64,000 bases of DNA from Juglans regia (taxonomy: Eukaryota > Streptophyta > Magnoliopsida > Fagales > Juglandaceae): positions 32,315,734 through 32,379,733 of the forward strand of contig NC_049907.1 of assembly GCF_001411555.2 (NCBI RefSeq), in the 5' to 3' direction. The translations under genes were made by a program, and so were the position numbers. Shown here one piece after another: positions 54,218 through 64,000 of the stretch. The notes below the pieces were generated by a model. That model ran no database searches and was not told the origin of the DNA. It saw only the letters and a list, made by a program, of their open reading frames with translations. The first letter of the stretch is position 1; every line of letters begins with the position of its first letter.

Positions 54218-55024
54218 TGATATGAACCCGTGGGAATGAATTCCCTTGAACCCACAACCAATTTGAAAACTCCCCAAGAAAGCCAAAATCAAGTCAAAGG
54301 ATGGAGAACCTAGACCCGATGAGAACTTGTTTCAAGAACCTAGATTATATTAAAATCTAGACCCGTTGAAGAACCCGTCTCAAGAACCCAGATTACAAAG
54401 GAGGAACGCCACAAAGGTTGTGATTTACCTTTGATAAGTTCAAAAGTTCAATTAAGAACAAGAGGAGTAAAACTCAACTCACAATGAATAAATTCATCAA
54501 ATTTCATAAACTTCATAAACTTATTAGAATGAGGCTACATCGAGTATTTAAAGCAAAACCTAATGAAACCCTAGCCAAAATAAACCCCCATCTTCCAAAA
54601 GTGCCCCTAGATGAACAGTGCCGCGGCTAGAGTGCTGTGCTACATTAACTCGGGTACAGTAACCCTAACCCTAGTATAATAAAATAATAACTTTCCGAAC
54701 ATGCCCTTGCATAGGCCCCCTTAAGTGCTTCCCATAATAAACTCAATTATTCTAAACTAATAAAATAAGTTCTTTAAATGAATTAAATAAGTTGAAACCC
54801 TTCAAGAGCCCAAAGCTTTCAAGTCTTGTTGTTGCCCTCTTCCGTAGCTGATCAAATGAATTAAAACTGGATCTTCATCCTTCAAGCCCCATCTTGAATG
54901 TTGGGCTCTTGCTAAACTTGTCCCAAGTGGATTGCATCAATCCTTGCATTGTCTCCTTGATCTTCTTGGCCCATCTGGAAGTTGCAAATGATCTTTAAGA
55001 CTAGGCTCATCTTGGTTCCCATCA
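54218..55024 (-). repeat. 5' LTR of element F
   Basis: TGATATGAACC...GGTTCCCATCA on the plus strand, with the primer-binding site just to its left. It is very similar to the 3' LTR, with a few single-base changes. Confidence 0.93.
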
Positions 55025-55029
55025 ATAAA

Positions 55030-55960
55030 CCTCCCATTCAAATACCCAAATACAACCAAGCCAAAATATAACCTCAACAGCCAAATCCACACGGAAATCT
55101 CCCCTTCAAAATGCCCAAATACAACCAAAATATAAACTCAACAGCAAACAAAAAATGAGGGGCTGATATTTTGGATATTACCTGAAGCTAGCCACTGAGA
55201 CAACACGAAGCTACACAAATGACAAGATCGATCTACCAGTTCTTCACACTCATGACAAGATCTACCTTCTTCTCCGTCAAACTGGTCGAATAGAGATGGA
55301 CCACAAAAAAAAAAAAAAAAAGCATAAAACTGGCCAAACTGGTACCCTATGATTCACACATGAAGACGATGCAGTGAGGAAGGAAATGAAGCTATGATGC
55401 ACACACAGGAGACCCAAAGACGACGACGATGCAGTGAGGAAACGAAGCTTCACATTTTCTACTGCTGTATTGAATTGAATTCTTCCCACCTATTTCTCGT
55501 ATATTTTTCTCCTTTTTTTTTTATAAATATATCGGCTGACGTGGATAATGCCATGTCAATCGGTTACCCAAAGGTTGCATGAGCCGATGGTATATAGAAG
55601 AATTGATAAAATGTTATTATGAAAACTTGCAAGATTAAAAAAAAAAAAACTTGAAACCATGTGGAGAGGATAAAATATTACAAGTCCAAAGAGGTTTTTT
55701 AAACCCAGCTCAAGGTTGATGGTTTCATCAGGAGGAAAGAAATAGAAAAAAGAATGGGGAGACAAAAGGCTGAGGAAGGATAAGGTGTTAGGAGGAAAAT
55801 GCGAGATGTGACATAAAAGAGAGGGGATGTGACATAAAGGAACAACGAGCAGAAGATAAAAGGGAGGGAACTAGACGATTTCAGGGGCTTCTGCTTCCAG
55901 ACTTAAATTTCTCCTTTAGCTTCTTCAACCTCACGACTAGAGCACCAGCGACATGATCTC
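55030..55960. other. Spacer without recognised gene
   Basis: There is a local duplication of a phrase containing GACGATGCAGTGAGGAA (about 55364-55385 and 55424-55445), and poly-A and poly-T runs. No gene was recognised. Confidence 0.5.
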
Positions 55961-56150
55961 TTCCAAAAAATAGATCCTTGATCTCCATTGTACAACGAGG
56001 ATGAGAGACCATGAGAGCTTGTAAAACAACCATATTATAGTGGATTCTCCCCTCCCCAAACCTTCGTGGATATAGGCATTATGCTGAATCACGTAAATTT
56101 GTATTTTTGTATTTTTTATTTTTCCTGTATTTATTTCTTGTTCATTGTCA
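55961..56150 (+). repeat. LTR-like promoter/leader fragment
   Basis: The sequence agagcttgtaaaac, then gtggattctcccctcccc, then cgtggatataggcattatgctgaatcacgtaaa resembles the R/U5 portion of many plant LTRs in plus orientation. No termini or TSD were identified. The family call is from memory. Confidence 0.4.
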
Positions 56151-56469
56151 TGGATGTTTGCACGGACACCTTATAGCCGCACTGGACCATCGCCAGGATC
56201 TCCACACTACACCGATCAAGGCCTGAATCATCAAAGTGGGCCGAGAATGACACTTTCTCCCCTTCCGACTATTGTGCGATATTTAGTCATTAACACCATG
56301 TTTTGGGGCATTCAATTAAATTAATGGCAGTTTGCTTTGGTGCATTCAGTTACCACAATAACAGATAGGGTTATTGGCCTTATCTCATGCATGTCGTTCT
56401 CACACCAGAGAATCAAAGTAAGATCATAGCCCTCTCTTGATCTCGAGCTTCATATTTTCATGCACATAC

Positions 56470-56600
56470 TATTAAAATAAATCCAGAAAACTCCCATTAT
56501 CTACAAGAGAGTTGTAGTTGGCTATTGCAAAAGTTACTATCAAGGCATTGCCATGAAGATGTTGCCCTCCAAAGTCGATATCTTCTTCAGTAAAAATGTA
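56470..56600 (-). pseudogene. Gypsy (Tat-like) aspartic protease scrap
   Basis: The minus strand encodes FTEEDI, then LHGNALIVTFAIANYNSLVDNGSFLDL. This fits the 'PHDDALV...VDNGSS' protease region of Tat/Ogre-like gypsy elements, with Leu-Val-Asp-Asn-Gly as the active-site motif. It is only about 40 residues, with stops around it. It is not related to the A/C family. Confidence 0.5.
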
Positions 56601-56749
56601 CACCGAGATCATATTTTCGAAGCCATTTTATGCCTGAACGTGTGCCCAACACTAGCCACAGAAATGAGTCAGAAATTGCATTCCAAATTCATCGTATCAT
56701 TCGAGAAACTTGAGATAAAGATTCCCTAACCATCTCTAACTGACCAAGT

Positions 56750-56905
56750 CTAGTTCCGAGGAAGAGCATCAAACTCTTCATTCATGGTGGCTTGCCAAGT
56801 TGGGTCTTTGACTGCATAAGTAAAGCATATCGGTTCAATAGGAGCATCTTGTGGGTGTTGTAAGGCCACAAGTTGGGCCAATAAGCAGATCCGAAATTTT
56901 TTAAA
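56750..56905 (-). pseudogene. copia RT N-terminal scrap, out of order
   Basis: The minus strand reads EPICFTYAVKDPTWQATM, then NEEFDALPRN, the start of copia RT. It lies downstream of the RNase H piece of the neighbouring copia copy, the reverse of the normal order. It therefore belongs to another copy or to a rearranged one. Confidence 0.75.
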
Positions 56906-57119
56906 AAGGAGTAATCTGGCTTCATGGAACAAGCACTTAAAGGGAGATTTATGAGAAAATAGGCTGTTTGAAATGCACGGTACAAATAGATTTTGAGTGT
57001 TCAATTGTGATGTACTTACGCTGATTAGAGAAACATAGTGAGTATGTGATAAAAAGGGACAAACTATGTCCAAGAGAGGCTCTCAACAAGCTGTAAATGG
57101 GATGGGAGGGGATGAATTG

Positions 57120-57778
57120 ACATATAAGCGCCCAAACTACATTCTACTCTCAAACAAACTGGTAGTCCAAAGTAATATATATGTTTGCACTTAGAATGAG
57201 ATACTACATCGTTGGACATAAAGATTGCACTTTAATTATCACAAAGCAAAGTGGTGTGATGTTTAAGGTGAATATGAAGATTCTGTAGTAGGTTAAGCAT
57301 CCAAACGACCTATGTTGAACTAAGAGCCAGGGACACATATTCAAATTCTGCACTTGATCTTGGAATTGTAGGCTGCTATTGTACACTCTATGAGATCATA
57401 TTGGAACCTAAATAGTTAGCATAACCAGACATGAATTAGCGAGTACCTGGATAGCTTGCCGAATTTGCATCAAAGTAGATAGGAGTTCTTGAGAACTTTG
57501 AGAAAAAATGTTGAAGTGGAAATGTAGTATGCCTTTGATAAATCTAATATTCTCTTAACGGCAGGAAAATTATCTTTAGTTGGAGCATGCATGAACTAAC
57601 ACAATGTGTTAACAAAGTATGAGAGTTCTAGCCATGTGAAACCAAGCTACATAGAGCTCCAACAAGGGATCGATACAAGGTGGGGTCCTAGAAAGGTTTA
57701 CCTACACTATAGGTTCACCGTCCAACAACCATTAGAGTGGAAACTGGTTTGCTATCAACCAATTAGCATGAGAAAGTA
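57120..57778 (-). pseudogene. copia-2 RT end and RNase H (left part)
   Basis: The minus strand carries KPVSTLMVVG, DPTLYRSLVGAL, then the RNase H region (FDANSASYPGTR with Asp, MSGYANYLGSN, SSAEFEYVSLALSS with Glu, LLCDN with Asp). At least four frameshifts or stops break it. It continues the copia RT fragment at 63638-64000 once the LINE at 57793-63623 is removed. Confidence 0.8.
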
Positions 57779-59391
57779 GATCAAGGAAATACTTTTTTTT
57801 TTATAGGAAAATATTTGCATTTCATATTGAAACCAACCAACAATTACTGATAAAGTTTATCCAGCCAAATAGCATGGCTTACATGAAGGGGCACAAAACT
57901 CTGCCACCATACTTCAATATTAGTAATGTTCCAAAGCATGGTTTTTGCAAGTCTATGGGCTGCCTCATTGCCAATCTGTTCACATGTTGTGCTTTGCATT
58001 CCTTTAAACACTGCATCAATATTTTGGTTTCTTGCATAAGTGTAGCAGTCCGCTAGAAATTCACTGGTGGAATTTCTATTGACTTTAGGAACTTCGTAAA
58101 AACCCCATAAGTTCTTATGAATAGACCAATCGCACAGGTTTTAGTCTGTAAACAAGTCAATGTTTCCCCCTCTAGAAGTCTAAAGTCGTGCAAGAAACAT
58201 TTCACTCTCTTTCATCACTTTTTCACCCCGTTCTTAGAGAGAAACTCAGAAGAGCTCTCTCTCGGGCAGATTTCTGAGTCTTTTTGCTTGGAGATTTTTG
58301 ACCCTTTGTAAGTATTTTCGCACAATGACTCATTCATAAAAGTTGTTCATCTTTGAGTTTCCGTGGATATCTTATTAGTCTCATTTCATACTCATTTGAT
58401 CGGTCAAAAGTATTTTTAATTATGGAAAGGTCATTCTGGGAATGAAACTGGAGAGTATGTTATGCTTTGGAATTTTTTACCAAGCTAATGGACATATCTT
58501 GGTTCGAAAATTTAATGGAGTGTTGTTAGCATGTGTTTATGAATGTTCATTAATTTTTTATTGCATGAATAAAAATTTTGATGATAGATTTCCTCAGATC
58601 TAGAAACTTGAAAACTGGAAGTGGGAAAACAGTTTTTGTTTTGAGAAATTTTGAATATTTTGTGGTTTAATCTTACTCCAAAGGTTTTGATATTTTTATG
58701 TGATGATCTTAAGCCTCTTATATACATGTTTTGATATTATTTTGAAGATATTTAATATTAGTTTTAAAGATATGATTTTTCTATGCAAGAGGATTTTGGT
58801 TAGGCCTAAAATTTGATCTTTTTGGATTAGATCCATGTTTTATTGTTTAGCCATGTGATTTTAAGTTTGATGTTGGATCTTTTTTAGGATACATTTTTAA
58901 ATGAAGTGATGTTTTAGTTTGAAGATTACATGTCTTTAAGCATGGATCAAGAGATTGATCAAAGTTAGTTGAGAGGAAAGTTTCTGTTTTTGAACTAAGT
59001 TTAAAATCAAAAACTCCAAGTGTTATTTTGTGATTTTTGGTGACTTTTGTTTGATCATTTAAAGCATGGTTGCTCTTTGGATGATGTTATGAATATTTTA
59101 GAAGTAAGATTTATTTTTTGGAATTCTTGGAGATGTTTTGAATAAGATCAAAACTTGTGATTCAAAAGTTTATTTTTAGTTAAAAAGTTTGGATCTTTTA
59201 ACTAAACAGTTTTGAGTTGATGATTAGTAAGTTCTTGTTGGATGTTTTAAATATGTTTTTAAACTTAGGATAGAAAGAAATTTGTTGTAAAAATTAGGTT
59301 TGATCATGAGTTTTGAAATTAGAAGAAATGCGACAAAAATCAAGGAGAAAAATCCTATGGATGTTTCGGCCATAGTGTGTTTTCCATAGTT

Positions 59392-59998
59392 TGATATGAA
59401 CCCGCGGTAATGAAATCCCTTTAACCCACAGTCAATTTGAAAACTCCCCAAGAAAGCCAAAAATGAAGTCAATGGATGAAGAACCTAGACCCGATGAGAA
59501 CTCGTTTCAAGAACCTAGATTATATTAAAACAAGAGGAGTAAAACTCAACTCATAATGAATAAATTCATCAAATTTCATAAACTTCATAAACTTCTGAAA
59601 ATGAGGCTACAAAGAGTATTTAAACCAAAACCTAATTAAAACCCTATATAAAATAAAACCCCATCTTCCAAAAATACCCCCGAGTGAACAGTGCTGCGGC
59701 TACAGTACGGCGCTATAGTAACCCTAACTCTAGTTCAATAAAATAATAAATTTTCCAACATGCCCTTACATAGGCATAAATCCATTTATTCTAAGCAAAT
59801 AAAATAGGTCCTTGAAATTAATTAAATAAGTTGAAAGCCTTCAAGTGTCCAAAGCCTATAAGTCATGTTGTTGCCCTTTCCATAGCTTATGAAATGAATC
59901 AAAGCGTAATCTTCATCGTTTAAGCCCTTGAACTTGTATTTGGCCCATCTGGAACTTGCAACATATCTTTAAGACTAGGCCCACCTTGGTTCCCATCA
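59392..59998 (-). mobile_element. Gypsy solo LTR (shortened) in K2
   Basis: TGATATGAACC...GGTTCCCATCA with TSD TAGTT (59387-59391 and 59999-60003). It is a D-type LTR with about 115 bp missing after TATATTAAAA (near 59528), so an internal deletion happened before or after insertion. Confidence 0.93.
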
Positions 59999-60667
59999 TA
60001 GTTGTTATTTGTTTTAAATTTTTATAAGTTGATATTTGAGTTTAGGACATAATTTACATGAGGAATGTAAATTTTAGAAATTTTTGGAGTTAGGATGTGA
60101 TATCCTTAAGTTAGGGGTAACATGATCATTTTTCTACACGTAGAGGGTAAAATGGTAAGTTAAGTTAGCTTGTTTTCATGTTTCTAATTGTTAGTAATTA
60201 AATTTCTAACTTTTAGAATACCCTCTTACAGTTCCTCGTGTTTCGCGCTTTATTCTTGTAGAATGCAATTCTCTAGGTAAATTAGCTCTTAACTTACTAT
60301 TAGTTTACTATGTATGTGTGATGGGTAAGAAAACTATAGTTTATGTTCGTATGTTTTTATAAATGCCATGTCATTACATGTTTATCTGTTACACAATCTA
60401 TTCTGTCACGTATTGCTATAAGTTGCAAGTATGTCATGTTACGTTATGCCATCTGTTATATGTATGCCATGTTAGATAATATTCACTGTTACATGTATGC
60501 CATGTCACATAATATTCACTATTACATGTTATGCCGTGTTATAAAATGCTGTCGGTCACATGTTATGTCATGCTACAAAATATTTTCTGTCAAGTACGTC
60601 ATGTCTTTCGACTTACGTTCATGCATGTCTTCGTACGGTTAAGTTGTTGTTCAGTTCATGGTTGTTT

Positions 60668-60925
60668 AATTATGGTAACCCCATGAGATAAGAATACGCT
60701 ATCATGGTAGTCCCATGAGATAAGAATACTCAATCATGGTAACCCCATGAGATAAGAATACTCAATCATGATAACATGGTAACCCCATGAGATAAGAATA
60801 CGCTATCATGGTAATCTCATGAGATAAGAATACTCAATCATGGTAACCCCATGATATAAGATTACGCAATCATGGTAACCCCATAAGGTAAGGCTACTCT
60901 ATCATGGTGACCCCATGAGACAAGA
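60668..60925 (+). repeat. 29-32 bp tandem array ATCATGGTAA...CCATGAGATAAGAAT in K2
   Basis: About seven to eight units lie head to tail. Each contains CATGG...CCATG, an inverted pair. K1 has a single unit at about 38814-38846, so the array grew in the K2 lineage. Confidence 0.9.
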
Positions 60926-60929
60926 ATAT

Positions 60930-61345
60930 GTTTCAAGTTCATGTTTATGTCATGTTATGTTAAGGTTCATGTTATTATGTTCAAGTTCACGTTCATGTTA
61001 TGTATGTTCACATTCATGCTATGTTTCAAGTTCATATTATGTTTCAAGTTCACATTCATGTCAGGTTATGTTCACGTTCATGTTATGTTCAAGTTCACGT
61101 TCATGTTATGTCATGTTCACGTTCACATTATGTTTCAAGTTCACGTTTATGTTATGTTATGCTCAAGTTCATGTTATGTTCAAGTTCATGTTCAAATTAT
61201 GTATGTTCACGTTCATGCTATGTTTCAAGTCCATGTTATGTTTCAAGTTCACGTTCATGCTATGTTGCTAGTCCATGTTATGTTTCAATTTCACGTTCAT
61301 GCTATGTTGCTAGTCCATGTTATGTTTTAAGTTCACGTACATGTC
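60930..61345 (+). repeat. TTCATGTTATGTTCAAG-type array in K2
   Basis: Irregular repeats of ttcacgttcatgttatgttcaag units (20-45 bp) are present. They are open in several frames, giving His/Val/Met/Phe-rich frames with no domain. The array corresponds to 38775-39005 in K1. Confidence 0.8.
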
Positions 61346-62053
61346 ATGTCACGTCAAGTTAAGTTTCAGTTTCAGTTCAAGTTATATCATTTGTCATACT
61401 ATATGTCAAATTATGCTATGCTTACTTACGACTTTGATTATGCATTTTTGCTTTTACTGCCATGCATGCATCATTAACCTATGTGAAAGTTTCTTGTTAA
61501 CTTGCTGAGATTTGTAATCAAATCTCACCGTGGTAGTCCCAACTACCATTTCACCCGAATGGTAGGCGATGTGTCAGGATTAGAGTAGGGAGCAGACACT
61601 GGCAGACTGGAGGAGGTTGACTAGACGTTGTAGACACAACGCAAAGCTTGCAACCTCCATAATTAAGTCTTTGGATAGTATTTCGGCATCGTTAGTCAAG
61701 TTATGCGAGTTACTCAACGAACTAGCCCAATAGTGTATTTTGGCAATGTAATTATGGAGTCAGGTCTCCGTTGTTTTGAGATTATAGTATTCTGAGACCC
61801 GTGATGTAATCGTGGATATTCATTTTGTTAAGTATGCATGGATTATGTTTTAACTATTTGGGATATTATATGTTTGGTGCATAATATTGTTCAAGAAAAA
61901 AAAATTATCCTATGCAAATATTGCACATAATGCTAGATGCATGTTAGGAATATTTCATCTTATATGTCATGAACGGGGACAGGTAACCTTGTGTTGCATA
62001 TCCCGATACTTCAGATGTCCGTCCGATCCCAAGCGGAATCTGGGGGCATCACA

Positions 62054-62290
62054 ATAAGTGTTCTTTGAGGGGTGTAAGAATCACTACCATTTTGAATTTC
62101 TTCAACCATCATCAGACAATCACTCTCTAGGATCATATTTTTTATTTCCATATTCACACACAGCTGTAGTCGTCTGAACATAGCTAAGATTTCGGTGGAT
62201 GCTGGTTCTGGGACCTCCTCCTCCAACTTGCTAGTAGCCATCACCACATCACCCTTTGAATCTCTCAAAATAACTCCCACTCCAACCTTC
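62054..62290 (-). pseudogene. LINE RNase H domain, N-terminal part
   Basis: The minus strand reads GVILRDSKGDVVMATS, EILAMFRRLQLCVNM and ILESDCLMMVEEI (Asp of the RNase H fold). This is the RVT_3-type RNase H of plant LINEs. Its C-terminal half (NEAAHRLAK) lies at about 57890-57960 beyond the K2 insertion. Confidence 0.85.
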
Positions 62291-62581
62291 TTCTGATCAT
62301 AGAATATGGCCCATCAACATTTAACTTTAAGTAGCTTACTGGTGGGGAAGACCACTTACAATCAGATTTTTGTCGGACCCCTTGTATCTACTTCAATGGA
62401 TTAGACATACGTCTCTTTGATAAAACAGACCCAATCACCTGTTGTGGATGCAAACAAACTTGATCATGCACCATCTTATTTCTTCTGAACCAGAATCCCC
62501 AAGCCATCAAAATAAACTCTGTCAGCTTCTCACTGGTACCATGTTCCTTGCTAGTCATTGCCACTTGTTTAAAGATTTGTT

Positions 62582-63570
62582 CTAATCAATCTTTTGAATA
62601 GCAGGAAAATATTTAACCCAGTAATCATAAATTGAAGGGAAAAATAGCAAGGCATGTGGCAGATCTTCCCACTGGTTTTTGCATAAAATACATTGGCCAT
62701 CCACATTGATCTGTTTTCTTCTCAGATTGTCATTTGTAGGTAGTCCCTCCCTACATTCTCTCAAAGCAAAGATTTTAACTTTTTTTGGAACCCTTAGCTT
62801 CCAAAGAGCAGACCAAAAGGATTTTTGTAAACCAGTTGTCAAGGATTCCCCCATTTATCTGAGTTGTGCAGCTTTTAAAAAATCTATAAGTACTCTTCAC
62901 ACTGAACTTACCACTTTTCGCATGATTCCAAATCCATTTATCAACCCCATTACTAGTACTTGGATTTAGCTTCAAGATTTCTTCAACAATCTTTGGATTG
63001 ACTAGAGCTCTAACCTTGCTAACATCCCACCATTTTGTACCACTGTCAGTCAGACTTGCCACCTTCCCATCAATTAATGCAGACTCTCCATTATGCAGCA
63101 TGCTCCTACTGTCAATCTCAGTTTCTAGGTTTTGAAAGCCTAGGATCCAAGAATCCTTCATATTATGTATAGAAAGGCTATCTCCTACACTCCACCAGCC
63201 CCCTTTAACCAAAAGATTCTTTGCTTCCCAAATCCCTCTCCAAGCATAAGAAGGGTTCATACCTAATGGATCATCCAGCAAGTTTCTTGTTGGGAAGTAT
63301 TTAGCCCTATAAATATTATAGAAAAGGCTATCTATGACTTGCAACAGCCTCCAGCCTTACTTTGACAAGAATGCCATGTTAAACACTCTCAAATCCTTGA
63401 ATCTCAGCCCTCCACAAAACTTTGATTCGCACATTTTTGCCTAGCTGACCTAATGCACTTTCCTCTCCTCTTTCTTCTGACCCCACCAAAACCTGGCCAT
63501 CATACTCTCTAGATCAGAACACATGGACTCTACCAAACTTTGACTTATTTCACTGATCTAGTTTAAGGCT
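62582..63570 (-). pseudogene. LINE ORF2 tail: RT end and zf-RVT
   Basis: On the minus strand, from high to low coordinates, are MMARFWWGQKKEE, CGGLRFKDLRVFNMAFLSK, a TAA in place of Gln, GWRLLQVIDSLFYNIYRAKYFP, PSYAWRGIWEAKNLL, VDKWIWNHAKSGKFSVKSTY, and the zf-RVT segment LWKLRVPKKVKIFALREC, CILCKNQWEDLPHALLF. The order is that of plant LINE ORF2. Several frameshifts and stops make it inactive. Confidence 0.88.
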
Positions 63571-63620
63571 ACAACTAGGAATCATATCCATAACTTCATT
63601 GAAGCTACACTGGCAATTAC

Positions 63621-63644
63621 CAAATCAAGTACGTACTTGATTTG
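63621..63644. repeat. 24-bp perfect palindrome
   Basis: The sequence is centred on GTAC|GTAC and reads CAAATCAAGTAC followed by its exact reverse complement. It sits at the 5' junction of the LINE with copia-2. Confidence 0.9.
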
Positions 63645-64000
63645 ACATAAAAAGAGATTAGAGTTATTTTGTTGAGCTTTAATGTCCAAAAATTAAAGCA
63701 GGGCAAAGAGTTACGATCCTTCATTGAAGTTTTTTAGAATGTTGAGAACCAACTGTGTGCGGTAATTGAGTGTTGTTGTAGATGACAACAATATTGGCAA
63801 CATAGGGTAAAAAATAAATAATGCTTACAGGCTGGTGATAGTCAAAGGTTGAAATGTCAGCTTGGCTGCAATGAAAGTCGAATTCAAGCAAAAAAGCTTT
63901 GAGTGTGAGAAATCAAGCACATGGGGCTTGTTTCAATCCATATAGCTACAAATACGATTTGATGACTTGAAGTCCAGATAGCTAGGAGGTTGTTCCATGG
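63638..64000 (-). pseudogene. copia-2 reverse transcriptase (right part, cut by window edge)
   Basis: The minus strand reads MEQPPSYLDFKSSNRIC, then after a frameshift LYGLKQAPCA (Trp codon changed to TGA), FLLEFDFHCSQADIS, then SIIYFLPYVANIVV where YVDD should be, so both catalytic Asp are lost. FLDIKAQQNNSNLFLCQIKY follows at the LINE junction. This is a dead copia RT that continues to the left of the LINE. Confidence 0.82.

Larger units (their letters stand above)
50014..55024 (-). mobile_element. Non-autonomous Ty3/gypsy element F
   Basis: This is a complete minus-strand insertion with TSD ATAAA (50009-50013 and 55025-55029). LTRs are 50014-50821 and 54218-55024 (about 807 bp), and the primer-binding site is 54203-54215 (TGGTATCCAGAGC). 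The coding region is one reading frame from 53331 down to 50734 (866 codons) broken by only three in-frame stops. It has gag, then a charged linker, the end of RNase H, and an expanded repeat array derived from integrase. Protease, RT and the integrase catalytic core are absent. The same RT deletion junction as in D shows common descent. Confidence 0.93.
58041..62053 (+). mobile_element. 4-kb solo LTR, copy K2
   Basis: It starts TGTAGCAGTCCGCTAG and ends GGGGGCATCACA, with exact TSD ATAAG (58036-58040 and 62054-62058). It is in the same orientation as K1 and homologous over most of its length, but lacks roughly 1 kb near the left end. It contains a nested 607-bp gypsy solo LTR. It sits in the LINE RNase H, whose reading frame resumes exactly on the other side. 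Confidence 0.85.
57793..63623 (-). mobile_element. LINE-type retrotransposon in copia-2, interrupted by K2
   Basis: This is a minus-strand non-LTR element. The plus strand starts with a T-run (57791-57802), the complement of its poly-A tail. Going up the minus strand are the RNase H end (57805-58040), K2 solo LTR, the RNase H start (62054-62290), zf-RVT and the RT tail (to about 63570). The flanks ATCAAGGAAATACT (57779-57792) and ATCAAGTACGTACT (63624-63637) match at 11 of 14 bases, fitting a decayed variable-length target duplication. It is 5'-truncated: endonuclease and RT core are missing. Confidence 0.8.

Noticed and set aside
60668..60925. CRISPR-like regular array
   Set aside because: Units are contiguous without unique spacers, and the context is a plant LTR.
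60915..61362. Overlapping His/Ser/Val-rich frames of about 120 codons
   Set aside because: They are low-complexity translations of the CATGTT array in all frames, with no domain or start context.
35245..62053. K1 and K2 as the two LTRs of a single 27-kb element
   Set aside because: Each copy has its own exact 5-bp TSD (TAAGG and ATAAG), and a host gene and unrelated elements lie between them.

Overview
The window is plant nuclear DNA from a eudicot. It has spliced genes with GT/AG introns, a group I bZIP gene, a DUF1336/EDR2-type gene, and dense nested LTR retrotransposons. Two short 'GTTTGGAT...ATCTAAAC' repeats resemble ones I associate with Juglandaceae (walnut, hickory). That placement is from memory and is low confidence. 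I saw no tRNA, rRNA, CRISPR or bacterial-type operon.

Host genes are few. The last three exons of a bZIP transcription factor lie at 813-3773 (+). A complete DUF1336 protein gene lies at 42442-43389 (+) with a spliced 5' leader. Between 45.3 and 49.6 kb there are only gene scraps: one KDO-8-phosphate synthase exon, a coiled-coil/membrane-anchor exon, and the tail of an aldo-keto reductase.

From 4.5 to 30.2 kb there is a retroelement nest. A minus-strand Ty1/copia element is split by Ty3/gypsy element A (6380-14915, TSD ATATA), which itself carries two solo LTRs (10091-10812, TSD AAATG; 13703-14424, TSD CCTTG). The copia copy is then cut by minus-strand gypsy element C (15553-27343). C is interrupted by a 4.7-kb non-autonomous element D (18736-23432, TSD CCTGC). 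C shares its 5' LTR with a second, truncated copy E (27344-29580), giving an LTR-internal-LTR-internal tandem. E ends abruptly against an LTR fragment (29581-30243).

From 30.2 to 41 kb there are decayed elements: a LINE scrap, an internally deleted copia (32411-35150), a 4.4-kb solo LTR (35245-39610, TSD TAAGG) and a hAT-like short element (40409-41034). From 50.0 to 55.0 kb lies non-autonomous gypsy F (TSD ATAAA), a sister of D. From 56.7 kb to the right edge there is a four-level nest: copia, then a LINE, then a second copy of the 4-kb solo LTR (58041-62053, TSD ATAAG), then a small gypsy solo LTR (59392-59998, TSD TAGTT).

A, C and E are degenerate copies of an autonomous chromovirus-like Ty3/gypsy family whose pol frame runs into the 3' LTR. 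D and F belong to a related non-autonomous subfamily. D and F share the same RT/RNase H deletion junction, and both carry a new 45-bp tandem repeat made by fusing two distant integrase segments. They are the best candidate here for something undescribed.
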